Origin: Psychroserpens burtonensis DSM 12212
GTDB lineage: Bacteria > Bacteroidota > Bacteroidia > Flavobacteriales > Flavobacteriaceae
Reading direction: 5' to 3'
Length of the DNA stretch: 64,000 nucleotides
Assembly (NCBI RefSeq): GCF_000425305.1
Contig: NZ_AUDE01000012.1
Location: 103,264-167,263 of the forward strand
Shown: piece after piece, positions 52,211-61,657 of the stretch
Layout of the letters: the number at the start of each line of letters is the position of its first letter
How positions within the stretch are numbered: the first letter of the stretch is position 1
Program-made: the position numbers and the translations under genes
The notes under the pieces: generated by a model
Databases searched by the model: none
Seen by the model: the letters and a program-made list of their open reading frames with translations, nothing else
What the model was told of the DNA's origin: nothing

Positions 52211-53533
52211 TTATAATTTGGAATTGACTAACCGGTACATTAATACTGCAGTAATTTTAGCCTGTGTTGCCACTGTATTCAAATTCCCTGTTTCATTTAT
52301 AGTATGATCTCCACCACCTCCTGTGAGTCCTAGTCCGTCGATTGCCATATCGACATATTCTGAAGTAAACGAAATATCTGCAGCTCCAGCATTTCTAGGG
52401 TTTACAGCGGTTACTGATCCAAACCCTAAATCCTGGCTTACAGAATTAAAATATTCTAATAACTTTAAATTCCCCTCTGTTAAGGTTAAAGGCGGATAAG
52501 CGCCTTCACCAAAGATAAGCTCTGCGGAGGTTTTAGAATAGTTCTCTGAAACAATTTTTTTCATGGTCGCCTTTGCTTGTATAAGTTGGCTTAAAGACAC
52601 CGCTCTTAAATCACCTCTAACACTAGCTTCTTGAGACACGACATTAGATTTCCCAAAAGCATGACCTCCAGTGCCGTCTGAACCTGGCTTTAAAGTTGTA
52701 CCACCAATAATGTAACCTGGATTAAACGTTAAATCTTTCTCTTTAGCGAGTTGCACGTAGAATTCATTCAAAATTCTTGAAGATTCATAGATCGCTCCTG
52801 CTCCAATATCTTTAGTAAAAATTTGAGAGGAATGTGCTGGTTCACCTGTCACTTTTAGCTCCCAATCTGCAGAACCTCGTCGAGATGCTACAATGGTTTT
52901 TGGATTATTATCACCATTTTCAAAACCTAAAGCGATATCTGCACGCTTAGCCGCATCGATCAAATCTTTTTTAGACAACCCAATTGGATTTCCACTTTTT
53001 TCTTCGTCGCCAGTCATTACTATTTCTATAGACATGTCGTCTAAAACACCAGCATCTTTGAGTGCTTGCATTACTAAAATGATGATGACATCACCACCTT
53101 TCATATCTGCAACTCCAGGACCTTTCATTATAGAATCATTAAGCATGGTGTATTCTTGTAACGGACTTTCCAACTCAAAAACAGTATCTAAATGACCAAT
53201 TAAGAGAAATTTTGGACCTTTTTTACCTTTTCTCGTGGCTATTAAATGACCTGCTCTACCATAAGCTTCTCCATTAGTAAGTACTGTTTTAAAACCCAAT
53301 TTATCGAGTTCCTTTTGAAAAAGACTTCCTACAGCTCTAACCCCTTCAAAATTCATAGTACCACTATTCATATTGACTGCTGTTTTAATGAGCTCAATAG
53401 CACTTTCTGTATGCTTGTCTACCGCTTTCACAATGTTGCTCTCCTCTGTATTGTTTTGCGAAAAACCTAAAAGCGAAAAGCAAAAAAGCACTATAAGAAC
53501 GATACTTTTATTATTAAATTTTAAAATCATCAT
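52211..53533 (-). CDS. M20 family metallopeptidase, periplasmic
   Basis: 440 residues with a signal peptide (hydrophobic 8-24, ending FSQ). The two-zinc site is complete: GHLDTV (His114, Asp116), GVADMKGG (Asp143), TGDEEKSG (catalytic Glu177, Glu178), and the later Glu/Asp and His residues (NAGAADISF; GGGGDHTINE). The overall look is like carboxypeptidase G2 (M20A), which releases C-terminal acidic residues. In this operon it may split dipeptides such as beta-Asp-Arg released by the S51 enzymes; this is inference. It follows the periplasmic S51 gene by one base. Confidence 0.88.
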   Translation of the reverse strand: MMILKFNNKSIVLIVLFCFSLLGFSQNNTEESNIVKAVDKHTESAIELIKTAVNMNSGTMNFEGVRAVGSLFQKELDKLGFKTVLTNGEAYGRAGHLIATRKGKKGPKFLLIGHLDTVFELESPLQEYTMLNDSIMKGPGVADMKGGDVIIILVMQALKDAGVLDDMSIEIVMTGDEEKSGNPIGLSKKDLIDAAKRADIALGFENGDNNPKTIVASRRGSADWELKVTGEPAHSSQIFTKDIGAGAIYESSRILNEFYVQLAKEKDLTFNPGYIIGGTTLKPGSDGTGGHAFGKSNVVSQEASVRGDLRAVSLSQLIQAKATMKKIVSENYSKTSAELIFGEGAYPPLTLTEGNLKLLEYFNSVSQDLGFGSVTAVNPRNAGAADISFTSEYVDMAIDGLGLTGGGGDHTINETGNLNTVATQAKITAVLMYRLVNSKL

Positions 53534-53534
53534 A

Positions 53535-54380
53535 TTAATCTATTGTAAAGGTTTCTCCTGGCAAATAAATATTCAATAATATACCTTGCGCACCAATTTT
53601 ATCATTAAAAGTGTTTTTTGACTGTTCTGGATTTTTGAAAACAATCACTTGAGATTCGCCAACGACTTCCATCTGTTTGCCAGATACTAAAACTGCTGTA
53701 GACTCGTCTATACCAATACCTACTAATTGAGGATATTCAATTATAGCAGTTAATAAACGATTATACCTGCTTCGTTTTACAAAATGCTGATCTACAATAA
53801 TGGTCGTTATGAGCCCTAAGCCTGTTTTAGTTTCAATATTTTCAGATTCCAAATGTCTAAAAGTTGAAGCATATTCTGGGTGTTTTAACTCACTTCCTGT
53901 AATCATCATTTTACTCATAACTGCCGCTCCTGCGCTTGTTCCAGCGATTAAAGACCCGTTTTTATAAGCGTCGTGAATGGCTTTTTCAATGTCTGTTCCT
54001 CCTACAATATCCATAAATCTATTTTGATCCCCTCCAGAAATATAGATCAATTTTGCATTTCTAATAGAATCTAGTTTTGAAGCTTTTAATTCTTCAAGTT
54101 TAACAAAATTCAACCCATAGATATTAGTAACACCTTGTTTATAAAATTGACTAGTTGCATAATACGCCGAAGAATCAGGCTCTGAACTTGACATTGGCAA
54201 AACAACTCCGTAACCTTCCTTATCAATTCCCGATTCTTTAACCATACGATCTAGCATAGATGCTGGTCTTGAACCACCACCTATAATAAATAGTTTTCCT
54301 TTTATGTCAAAATTTTGAGCCGAACTTTGAAATGCAAGCCCAAAAAACAAACTAAATATAATTAACCTTCTCAATATCAT
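53535..54380 (-). CDS. Cyanophycinase-like S51 peptidase, periplasmic
   Basis: 281 residues with a signal peptide (to about SSAQ22) and no T9SS tag. All landmark residues of cyanophycinase are seen: ISGGDQ with Gln119, AGTSAGAA with Ser149, VDQHFVKRSRYNRLL (Asp197, His199) and GIGIDESTAV with Glu226. Cyanophycinase cuts multi-L-arginyl-poly-L-aspartate into beta-Asp-Arg dipeptides by serine catalysis. The length matches the single-domain enzymes. One base separates it from the genes on either side. The true substrate is unproven; other beta-linked aspartyl peptides are possible. Confidence 0.9.
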   Translation of the reverse strand: MILRRLIIFSLFFGLAFQSSAQNFDIKGKLFIIGGGSRPASMLDRMVKESGIDKEGYGVVLPMSSSEPDSSAYYATSQFYKQGVTNIYGLNFVKLEELKASKLDSIRNAKLIYISGGDQNRFMDIVGGTDIEKAIHDAYKNGSLIAGTSAGAAVMSKMMITGSELKHPEYASTFRHLESENIETKTGLGLITTIIVDQHFVKRSRYNRLLTAIIEYPQLVGIGIDESTAVLVSGKQMEVVGESQVIVFKNPEQSKNTFNDKIGAQGILLNIYLPGETFTID

Positions 54381-54381
54381 A

Positions 54382-55515
54382 CTATTCTAATTCACCGATA
54401 ACAATTCCTCTAGTATCGGCTGAATGTGTAAACCATGCTTCTGGACTAGAGCCGTCTAAATTTGCTCTCATCATCACATCTGTGCTGCGATCTCCCCAAT
54501 AAATTTTATTCTCATTGGCATCATAACCTATGCCATAAACCACTCTTCCAATATTCACAGCAATTGTAGAAATATTAGTCCCGTCTAAATCTGCAGATTT
54601 TAATCGTACATCTCCAGAAGCGACATACTCATCGTAAAAGATTCGATCACCAATAACCAACATACTTCCTCCTTCAATAACTGGGATCAATTCAGATTCG
54701 CCAGTGCCATCTAAATTCTTTACCCAAACGCCTCCATTATAGTTCACCCAATAGAGCTTTCTATTGACTAAATCTATGGAAAGTCCGTCTGGATCATTAG
54801 ATTGTCCAGTCACAAAATCTTCGACTTGATTCACGTCAGTATCATCAATATTTCCTCTTTGAATTCCTGAACTCGTATCCCAATAAATTTGATTTTCTTC
54901 ATAGTCAATAGTCATCCCATTTGGTTGATCGACACCTGTTCTAAACTCTTCAAAATTACTACCATCTAAATTAGATCTGTAAATCTTATCTGCACCATAA
55001 TCACTAATATAAAGTTTGCTATTTACATTATCAATAACCATCCCGTAAGACGATTGTGCTACGACTCCATTTACAGTTGTAAAAATTGGTGCTTGCGTGT
55101 TTATAAGTCCTTGATACACTTGTGCGCCATCAGTAAAATAAATAGGAACTCCCGTTGCATTAGGATCTTTAATAACCACTGTTTTTGTGATCTCATTTAT
55201 TTCTAGAGACTCAGATGTTGTCACTACCAAATTCACGGTGTAAGCCCCTGACTCAGTATATAAATAAGTTGGGTTTTCTTCTGAGGTGGATTCTCCATCA
55301 CCAAAATTCCAGTAATACGTGGCAGTACCTACATTACCTGGCACAATAGAATTGTTTGTAAACGTAACGGTTGCCGGCGCAAACTCATCATTATCTATTA
55401 CAAAAGCAAATTCGGGTACTGTACTGGCTGGTGGCACTGGAAAATCATCATCGGAACACGACTGAAACATTCCAACCGTTAACAATATCGCAATTATATA
55501 AATTAAATTCTTCAT
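54382..55515 (-). CDS. PKD + YWTD-propeller lipoprotein A
   Basis: 377 residues: lipobox MFQSC then SDDDF (acid-rich after Cys, as in surface-exported lipoproteins of Bacteroidota). One PKD domain (about 45-118; YYWNFGDGESTSEENPTYLY). Then a six-bladed propeller of LDL-receptor YWTD-like repeats (KLYISDYGADKIYRSNLDGS; KLYWVNYNGGVWVKNLDGTG; KIYWGDRSTDVMMRANLDGS). Such repeats bind rather than cut. It sits between SusD and the peptidases where surface substrate-binding lipoproteins (SusE/F type) are found in sugar loci. Paralogous to the next gene upstream. Confidence 0.8.
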   Translation of the reverse strand: MKNLIYIIAILLTVGMFQSCSDDDFPVPPASTVPEFAFVIDNDEFAPATVTFTNNSIVPGNVGTATYYWNFGDGESTSEENPTYLYTESGAYTVNLVVTTSESLEINEITKTVVIKDPNATGVPIYFTDGAQVYQGLINTQAPIFTTVNGVVAQSSYGMVIDNVNSKLYISDYGADKIYRSNLDGSNFEEFRTGVDQPNGMTIDYEENQIYWDTSSGIQRGNIDDTDVNQVEDFVTGQSNDPDGLSIDLVNRKLYWVNYNGGVWVKNLDGTGESELIPVIEGGSMLVIGDRIFYDEYVASGDVRLKSADLDGTNISTIAVNIGRVVYGIGYDANENKIYWGDRSTDVMMRANLDGSSPEAWFTHSADTRGIVIGELE

Positions 55516-55527
55516 TGTTCTAAACGT

Positions 55528-56874
55528 TTATTTTATTAAAGCAATTCCCCTTGGGCTTGCTATTCCTGTTCTTAACACTTGTCTGTCTGTACCATCTAAA
55601 TTAGCACTGTATAATTCTCCCGAGTCACGACCAGACCAATATAATTTGCCAGCTTCATGATCTATTTGCATCCCGTAAATCCGTGTCCCTTCAGCATCAA
55701 TAGTTTGAATATTAGTACCATCAAGATTAGCTACTTTTAGTAAATCATCATTTTGGTCGTCAAAATAAATTTTGTCATTTACGGTATCCACCAAAAGTGC
55801 GTATCCATAATTTCCTGTAATAATAACATTAGGATTTGTACCGTCTAAATTCACTTCATACACCTCTTCAATATTAACATCATAAACGTACATTTTACCA
55901 TTTTCAACATCTAAAGAAATGGCTCTCCAATTCACACCAGGCACTGAGAAAAACCCTATTTCAGGATTAGAACCATCTAAATTTGCTTTTGATACATTTC
56001 CATCATCATCAACCCAGTAAACTTTGTTTCCGTCAACATCTAGAGCAATCGCATAAGGATCACCAATATTTGTTGCAATCGCTTCAATTCCTGTTCCGTC
56101 CAGGTTCATTCTCCAGATATTTCCGAAGGGATACGTATCAAAATCACTAAAATATAATTTCTCATTAACGTCGTCATAAGCCATACCAACACCACCTTTA
56201 CCAACAGCGTTATAAACATCGCTTACAGCTCCTGTTCCGTCTAAAATTAGTTTTCTAACATACTCGTCACCTATGGCCATGTAATATACATTAGCTGGCG
56301 CTTCGGGTGCTTCACCGATAATGACATCTTTTGTAAATGTTTGTGAACCAAAAGCACTACTTGCGGTTAAACTTACCGTAAATGTTCCTGCAGTTGCGTA
56401 AGTAAACATTGGACTTTCCTCTGTTGATGTCGAGTTATCTGCATCTCCAAATTCCCAAGAATAGGTGTTTGCGCCTGCAGATGTGTTGACAAACTGAACT
56501 GGAATCGTTGCAATAAGATCTTCTTCGTTTTCTACGGAAAACGAACTTGCTGGAGTTACCGTAACCTCTAAGTTAGAAATTGTGGACCCTCCAGAACCTG
56601 TAGAAACCAAACTCACTAAAAAGACATTACTCGTTGCATATGTTTTTCTTGGTGAGACTTGATTTGACGTTGTACCATCTCCAAAACTCCATGCATAAGC
56701 AGTAGCGTTTTCAGAATTATTAGTAAACTGAATCTCCTCACCAACAGCAACTTGAGTTGCACTTGCAGTAAATTCTGCTTGAGATTGCGGTGGTAATACC
56801 TCATCTTCTTCACATGTGAAAAATGTAAAAGACAAAATCGCTATAAAAATGTAACTGAAAAATTTAGTGTTCAT
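55528..56874 (-). CDS. PKD2 + YWTD-propeller lipoprotein B
   Basis: 448 residues from ATG 56874 (MNTKFFSYIFIAIL); an ATG six codons upstream is less likely because it precedes the signal peptide. Lipobox TFFTC then EEDE. Two PKD domains (AYAWSFGDGTTSNQVSPRKT and TYSWEFGDADNSTSTEESP), then a YWTD-like propeller (KLYFSDFDTYPFGNIWRMNL; KVYWVDDDGNVSKANLDGSN; KLYWSGRDSGELYSANLDGT). A longer version of lipoprotein A with one more PKD domain. Predicted surface binding protein working with SusCD. Confidence 0.8.
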   Translation of the reverse strand: MNTKFFSYIFIAILSFTFFTCEEDEVLPPQSQAEFTASATQVAVGEEIQFTNNSENATAYAWSFGDGTTSNQVSPRKTYATSNVFLVSLVSTGSGGSTISNLEVTVTPASSFSVENEEDLIATIPVQFVNTSAGANTYSWEFGDADNSTSTEESPMFTYATAGTFTVSLTASSAFGSQTFTKDVIIGEAPEAPANVYYMAIGDEYVRKLILDGTGAVSDVYNAVGKGGVGMAYDDVNEKLYFSDFDTYPFGNIWRMNLDGTGIEAIATNIGDPYAIALDVDGNKVYWVDDDGNVSKANLDGSNPEIGFFSVPGVNWRAISLDVENGKMYVYDVNIEEVYEVNLDGTNPNVIITGNYGYALLVDTVNDKIYFDDQNDDLLKVANLDGTNIQTIDAEGTRIYGMQIDHEAGKLYWSGRDSGELYSANLDGTDRQVLRTGIASPRGIALIK

Positions 56875-56903
56875 AAGATGTGTTTTAATCATGATATTTA
56901 TTT

Positions 56904-58232
56904 TTAGTATCCTGGATTTTGAACCATTCCTGGACTGTTGTTAGTTTGTATTTCATCTAAAGGAATTGGGAAAAGCGTTTGATTAGGGCTATTGACATTT
57001 GGCAACAGGACTATGGCACGATCTGTTCTTACTAAATCAAACCAACGTTGACCTTCAAACGCAAATTCTAGTCGTCTTTCGTCTTCAATAATTCTGATTA
57101 ATTGCGGGATAGATGATTCCGTGGTTGGTTGCAAGCCTGCTCGCACTCTAATTTGGTTGATATCAAATTGAACCGATCCTGCGTTTGGTGCAGCCAAACT
57201 AGCTTCAGCTTCGGCTCTAATAAGATATAGATCTGCTAATCTCAAAATGATATAATTATCAGCTCCAAGACTTAAATCGTCGTATTTAATAGCATAGGCT
57301 TTATCACCTTCAAAAGCAATACTGCCTTCAAATCTTTCGTCGTCAGCCTCATAAGCATCCAATAAATCTTGTGAAGGTTCTACTTCACGTCGTCCATTTA
57401 ATGACTGCGGAAAATTATACTCTGCAATACGGTTTCTTTCCAATTGCGTAAATGCAATTTCGAAAATAGATTCTGAAGATTCGTCATCTGCAAATACATC
57501 ACTGTAATTTGATGGCAATGTATATCCGCCATTTGTGATCACATCTGAAGCCAATTCAATCGCTAACGCATAGTCTTGTTTGTACAAATATACTTTTGCT
57601 AACAATCCCTTAGCAGCAGCATTAGAGGCTCTAATTTTTACTCCTGACACAGGAAGAAATTCTACAGCGAAGTTTAAATCGTTTATGATTTGGCTGTACA
57701 CCTCTTCAACTGAATTTCGAGGCGCGTCCAAATTTGTAACGCCCACAGTGGGTCCTACTTTAATAGGAACACCTCCAAAATAGTTTAACAGATTAAAATG
57801 ATTTAAAGCTCTAATGAAATACAATTCTGCTAAGGCTTCATTTCTTTCTTGTTCTGTCATATCTGCAATGGTTGGCACTTTATCAATGACATTATTAGCG
57901 ACATTAATTCCGTCATACGCTAAACTCCAAATACCATCTACAGACCCATTTTCTGGCAAGATATTGTTATTATTAACTTCTGCATAAGAGCTTGCTGTTG
58001 CAGCGAGAGGATGCGATAGATTATCTGCAGCCAAATCTGAAAACAAACCAAACGTTCTTCCGTAGTAACTTAAACTCTGAAACGATGCATAAGCGCCCAA
58101 GATACCTTTATCAATATCTTCTTTCGTTTTAAACGCTTCTTCCGCAGAAATAGAATTTTGAGGTTCTACATCTAAAACATCGCACGATAATGCCGTGCAT
58201 AATATGACCATTATAAAAATTATCTTCTTCAT
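56904..58232 (-). CDS. SusD/RagB family outer-membrane lipoprotein
   Basis: 442 residues: lipobox TALSC, then DVLDVEPQNSIS, the normal mature start. TPR-like helices with LYFIRALNHFNLLNYFGGVP (about 143-162) and the C-terminal RLEFAFEGQRWFDLVRTD are diagnostic. SusD-like proteins form the lid over the SusC channel and hold the substrate. It begins 4 bases after susC. On the small side for the family (often 450-600). Confidence 0.95.
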   Translation of the reverse strand: MKKIIFIMVILCTALSCDVLDVEPQNSISAEEAFKTKEDIDKGILGAYASFQSLSYYGRTFGLFSDLAADNLSHPLAATASSYAEVNNNNILPENGSVDGIWSLAYDGINVANNVIDKVPTIADMTEQERNEALAELYFIRALNHFNLLNYFGGVPIKVGPTVGVTNLDAPRNSVEEVYSQIINDLNFAVEFLPVSGVKIRASNAAAKGLLAKVYLYKQDYALAIELASDVITNGGYTLPSNYSDVFADDESSESIFEIAFTQLERNRIAEYNFPQSLNGRREVEPSQDLLDAYEADDERFEGSIAFEGDKAYAIKYDDLSLGADNYIILRLADLYLIRAEAEASLAAPNAGSVQFDINQIRVRAGLQPTTESSIPQLIRIIEDERRLEFAFEGQRWFDLVRTDRAIVLLPNVNSPNQTLFPIPLDEIQTNNSPGMVQNPGY

Positions 58233-58236
58233 CTTT

Positions 58237-61200
58237 TTAAAATTTTAAATTAGCACCTAAAGTGATTGTTTGCGCTTGTGGATACGTAAAAAAGTCTGTA
58301 CCAATAACAGAATTGTCGTCACCTCTATAATTCACTTCTGGATCCAAACCTGTGTACTTTGTAAACGTGAGTAAGTTTTGTGCACTCACATACACACGCA
58401 CACTAGAAAACATTGTTTTCTCGAGTGTATTGTTACCAATCGTGTAACCTAATGTTACGTTTTTAACCCTCATATAAGAACCGTCTTCTATAAATCGGGA
58501 CGATACACGTTTATTTTGTGCAGATGCAATTGGATCTGTGGTTGCTCTAGGGATATCTGTAATATCTCCAGGTTGTTGCCAACGTCTTGTTACTGCTGCC
58601 AATTGATTATCACCGCCTTGCAAGGATTCTAAGAACAATCTAGAACCATTAAATACATCGTTACCATAAGACCCTTGTAAAAAGATGGTTAAATCAATCC
58701 CTTTATAAGTAAAATTATTTGTTAAACCGAATATAAAATCAGGATGCGGATTCCCAACAATCGTTCTATCTGCCGATGTTATTTGTCCGTCAAAATTAGT
58801 ATCTGCATACACTATATCGCCCGTTGATGGATCCACTCCTAAAGATTCATAGCTGTAGAAAATCCCAATAGGCTGACCTTCCATAATTCTGTTTCCACCA
58901 CGTCCAATATCATCTATTGGTTGTCCGTTATACAATTCTAATACCTCATTACGGTTACCAGAAATATTGAACTGTGTATTCCAAGTAAAATTATCCCCAA
59001 TAAAATTTTGTGTTTCTAAAGAGATCTCGATTCCTTTATTTTCAACTTTCCCTACATTTTCGGTAATTGATGAAAAACCAGAACTAGAAGGCAATGGTCT
59101 TCTCAGTAATAAATCGTTGGTTTGCTTGTTGTAGTAATCTGCAGTAAGTGTGATACGATCATTAAATAACCCTACGTTAAGCCCAATATTAAGTTGCGTT
59201 GTACTTTCCCATTTTAAGTCTGGGTTAGGAATATTACTTGGGAAAATTGCTGGTTGCCCACCGTAAGATCCATTTCCGTAGAGTTCTGAGAATAAAAACG
59301 GACTAATATCATCATTACCTGTAATACCATAACTCACTCTCACTTTAAGATCTGAAATGGTTTTTTGATTCTTTAAAAAGTTTTCTTCGGAAACGCGCCA
59401 TGCCACAGATGCTGCTGGAAAAAATCCAGTTTGGTTATTGGATCCAAATTTTGAAGACGTATCAAAACGACCTGTGATTGACGCGATATACTTATCGTCA
59501 AAATTATAATTTAAACGACCTAAATACGAACGTATCCCTTCGTCTGATGCACTTGCACTAGCTGAAACTATTGTTGCTGCAGAGTTGATATACTCTAAAT
59601 CGTCATCTGCAAAATCCTGACCTCTAATAAAGGATGACCTAAATTGGTATTTTTCAAAGGTGTAACCTACCAATGCATCAATCTTATGTTTGTTGAATTT
59701 CTTTTTGTACTTCAATAAGTTATTAGAAACGATATTAGAAACATTAGAGTAGGTTTCAAATCCTAAACCATTGAATTTGGCACCTTGAACAGTTTTAGTA
59801 GATTCATAAGCATGTTCTCTAAAATTCAAGAAATCTACTCCCCATTTTGAGGTAAAACTTAGATCCTCTATAATATCCCACTCCAAATAAACATTAGAAT
59901 TAGTTCTGTATGAAAAATTTTCATTAATAGTTTCATTTGCTATCGACACTGCATTAGAATAAGGACCGTCTTGATTGTAAGCCCCATCTTCATTAAAAAC
60001 CGGGAAAATTGCAGGTGTCGAAATACCATTTGGCAACGGTCCTTGTAGCGTTTGATCGCCTTCAACGCGATTCGTTTTAGCGTAGGTTAAACCTATACTT
60101 GCTCCAATTTTAACCTTGTCAGATAATTGATGATCCAAATTTAACCGCGTACTAATTCTTTCGTAATCCGTACCAATCAAAATACCTTCTTGTTCAAAAA
60201 ACGTTCCGCTCGCGAAAAACTGTGTTTTTTCAGATCCTCCTCTTGCAGACACTTCATAGCTACTTATTGGAGCTGTTCTAAAAATAACATCTTGCCAATC
60301 GGTATCGATTGTGATATTATTCATTTGTTCTTCGGTAAAAACAGTACTATTAGTAAGATCGTTTCTATAATCCATCCATTCCCTTGCGTTCAACATATCT
60401 AATTTATTCCAAGCACGTTGCATCCCAGAATAGACGTTAACACTCACCACAGATTTTTGCTGCTTACCACGTTTGGTTGTTATTAATACAATACCATTAG
60501 AACCTCTCGCTCCATAAATAGCAGTTGCAGAGGCATCTTTTAATATACTTATAGATTCTATATCACTTGGGTTTAAATCTGAAAGCGCACTTGAGCCTTG
60601 ACCCGAATAACCTATCTGTGCAAAATCACCTGTTGTCACAGGAATACCATCAATAATATAAAGTGGTTGATTAGAGCCACTAATGGAACTCAAACCACGA
60701 ATTCTCACTGACATTTCACCACCAGGAGTTCCAGAATTTTGCTGTACTTGCACACCAGCTGCCTGACCTTGAAGAATACCATCTACAGATGACACGGGTA
60801 AATCCTTAACTTGATTAGATTTAATAGAAGTTACAGCGTCGCTCAATAAAGCTTTTTTTTCTGTACCATAGCCAATAACTATAATTTCATCTAAGGCCGC
60901 ATTATCTGTAACCATTTGCACATCTATTGACGTACCAGTTATCTCAACTTCTTGAGGCAAAAAACCCAAATACGAAATGATTAGCGTCGTTGCATCATCA
61001 GGAACCGACAATTTATAATTACCATCAAAATCTGTAATAACACCTGTATTAGCTCCTTTAACCATGACTGTTGCCCCTACCAATGGCAGGCCTGTATCGT
61101 CCACAACTTTACCGGTAATTATTTTATTCTGCGGAGTACTTTTAGACTTATTAGCTGGTACTATAGGATTGATATTCTCCTTAATAACAACTTGCCTATC

Positions 61201-61533
61201 ATCTACTTTATAAGTTAAATTAGTACCTTCTAATGCAGTATCTAAAATTGTACTAAGTGTTGCGTTTTTAAGATTTAAAGACACGTTATATTTTAACACA
61301 TTATCTTTGTAAAAAAATATAAATTCGCTTTTACTCTGTATATCTTTAAATAATTCTTCTAAAGTTACATTGTTTACGTTTATATCTATTTTAGTCTGAG
61401 CATTTGAAGTATTTGCAAAAGCAGAACTTAAACCAATGGTTATTAATAATAGAAAGATTCTCATAATATTTACCAAATAGTATCTTAAAGACTTTACACT
61501 TTTAAAAACGTAAAGATTCCCATATTTATTCAT
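58237..61533 (-). CDS. SusC/RagA family TonB-linked outer-membrane transporter with STN domain
   Basis: 1098 residues. A long N-terminus and signal peptide (hydrophobic stretch ~25-40), an STN domain (about 47-117; VTLEELFKDIQSKSEFIFFY), a CarboxypepD-like domain (about 138-213; ITGKVVDDTGLPLVGATVMV), the plug (YGTEKKALLSDAVTSIK, LYIIDGIPV, ILKDASATAIYGARGSNGIV) and a 22-strand barrel to the end. The STN domain means that substrate entry is signalled to the FecR anti-sigma encoded next door. It imports oligomers of the locus substrate across the outer membrane with TonB energy. Confidence 0.96.
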   Translation of the reverse strand: MNKYGNLYVFKSVKSLRYYLVNIMRIFLLLITIGLSSAFANTSNAQTKIDINVNNVTLEELFKDIQSKSEFIFFYKDNVLKYNVSLNLKNATLSTILDTALEGTNLTYKVDDRQVVIKENINPIVPANKSKSTPQNKIITGKVVDDTGLPLVGATVMVKGANTGVITDFDGNYKLSVPDDATTLIISYLGFLPQEVEITGTSIDVQMVTDNAALDEIIVIGYGTEKKALLSDAVTSIKSNQVKDLPVSSVDGILQGQAAGVQVQQNSGTPGGEMSVRIRGLSSISGSNQPLYIIDGIPVTTGDFAQIGYSGQGSSALSDLNPSDIESISILKDASATAIYGARGSNGIVLITTKRGKQQKSVVSVNVYSGMQRAWNKLDMLNAREWMDYRNDLTNSTVFTEEQMNNITIDTDWQDVIFRTAPISSYEVSARGGSEKTQFFASGTFFEQEGILIGTDYERISTRLNLDHQLSDKVKIGASIGLTYAKTNRVEGDQTLQGPLPNGISTPAIFPVFNEDGAYNQDGPYSNAVSIANETINENFSYRTNSNVYLEWDIIEDLSFTSKWGVDFLNFREHAYESTKTVQGAKFNGLGFETYSNVSNIVSNNLLKYKKKFNKHKIDALVGYTFEKYQFRSSFIRGQDFADDDLEYINSAATIVSASASASDEGIRSYLGRLNYNFDDKYIASITGRFDTSSKFGSNNQTGFFPAASVAWRVSEENFLKNQKTISDLKVRVSYGITGNDDISPFLFSELYGNGSYGGQPAIFPSNIPNPDLKWESTTQLNIGLNVGLFNDRITLTADYYNKQTNDLLLRRPLPSSSGFSSITENVGKVENKGIEISLETQNFIGDNFTWNTQFNISGNRNEVLELYNGQPIDDIGRGGNRIMEGQPIGIFYSYESLGVDPSTGDIVYADTNFDGQITSADRTIVGNPHPDFIFGLTNNFTYKGIDLTIFLQGSYGNDVFNGSRLFLESLQGGDNQLAAVTRRWQQPGDITDIPRATTDPIASAQNKRVSSRFIEDGSYMRVKNVTLGYTIGNNTLEKTMFSSVRVYVSAQNLLTFTKYTGLDPEVNYRGDDNSVIGTDFFTYPQAQTITLGANLKF

Positions 61534-61589
61534 AATTTTGTTTTAGTGGTTAATATTGCTGTTAAATGCAGTTATGTTAATTTTTTAAG

Positions 61590-61622
61590 CTAGAAGGTGT
61601 TGGCGCATCTTCTAGTTTTTTA
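61590..61622 (+). terminator. Plus-oriented hairpin-T between fecR and susC
   Basis: CTAGAAGGTG-ttggcg-CATCTTCTAG then TTTTTTATT: a 10-bp stem with one G-U pair that pairs fully only in plus-strand RNA. All genes here are on the minus strand, so it would stop antisense transcription heading into fecR. On the minus strand it lacks a T-run. Confidence 0.55.
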
Positions 61623-61657
61623 TTACAATTTATTTTGCTTCATATTAGAGCGTTTTA

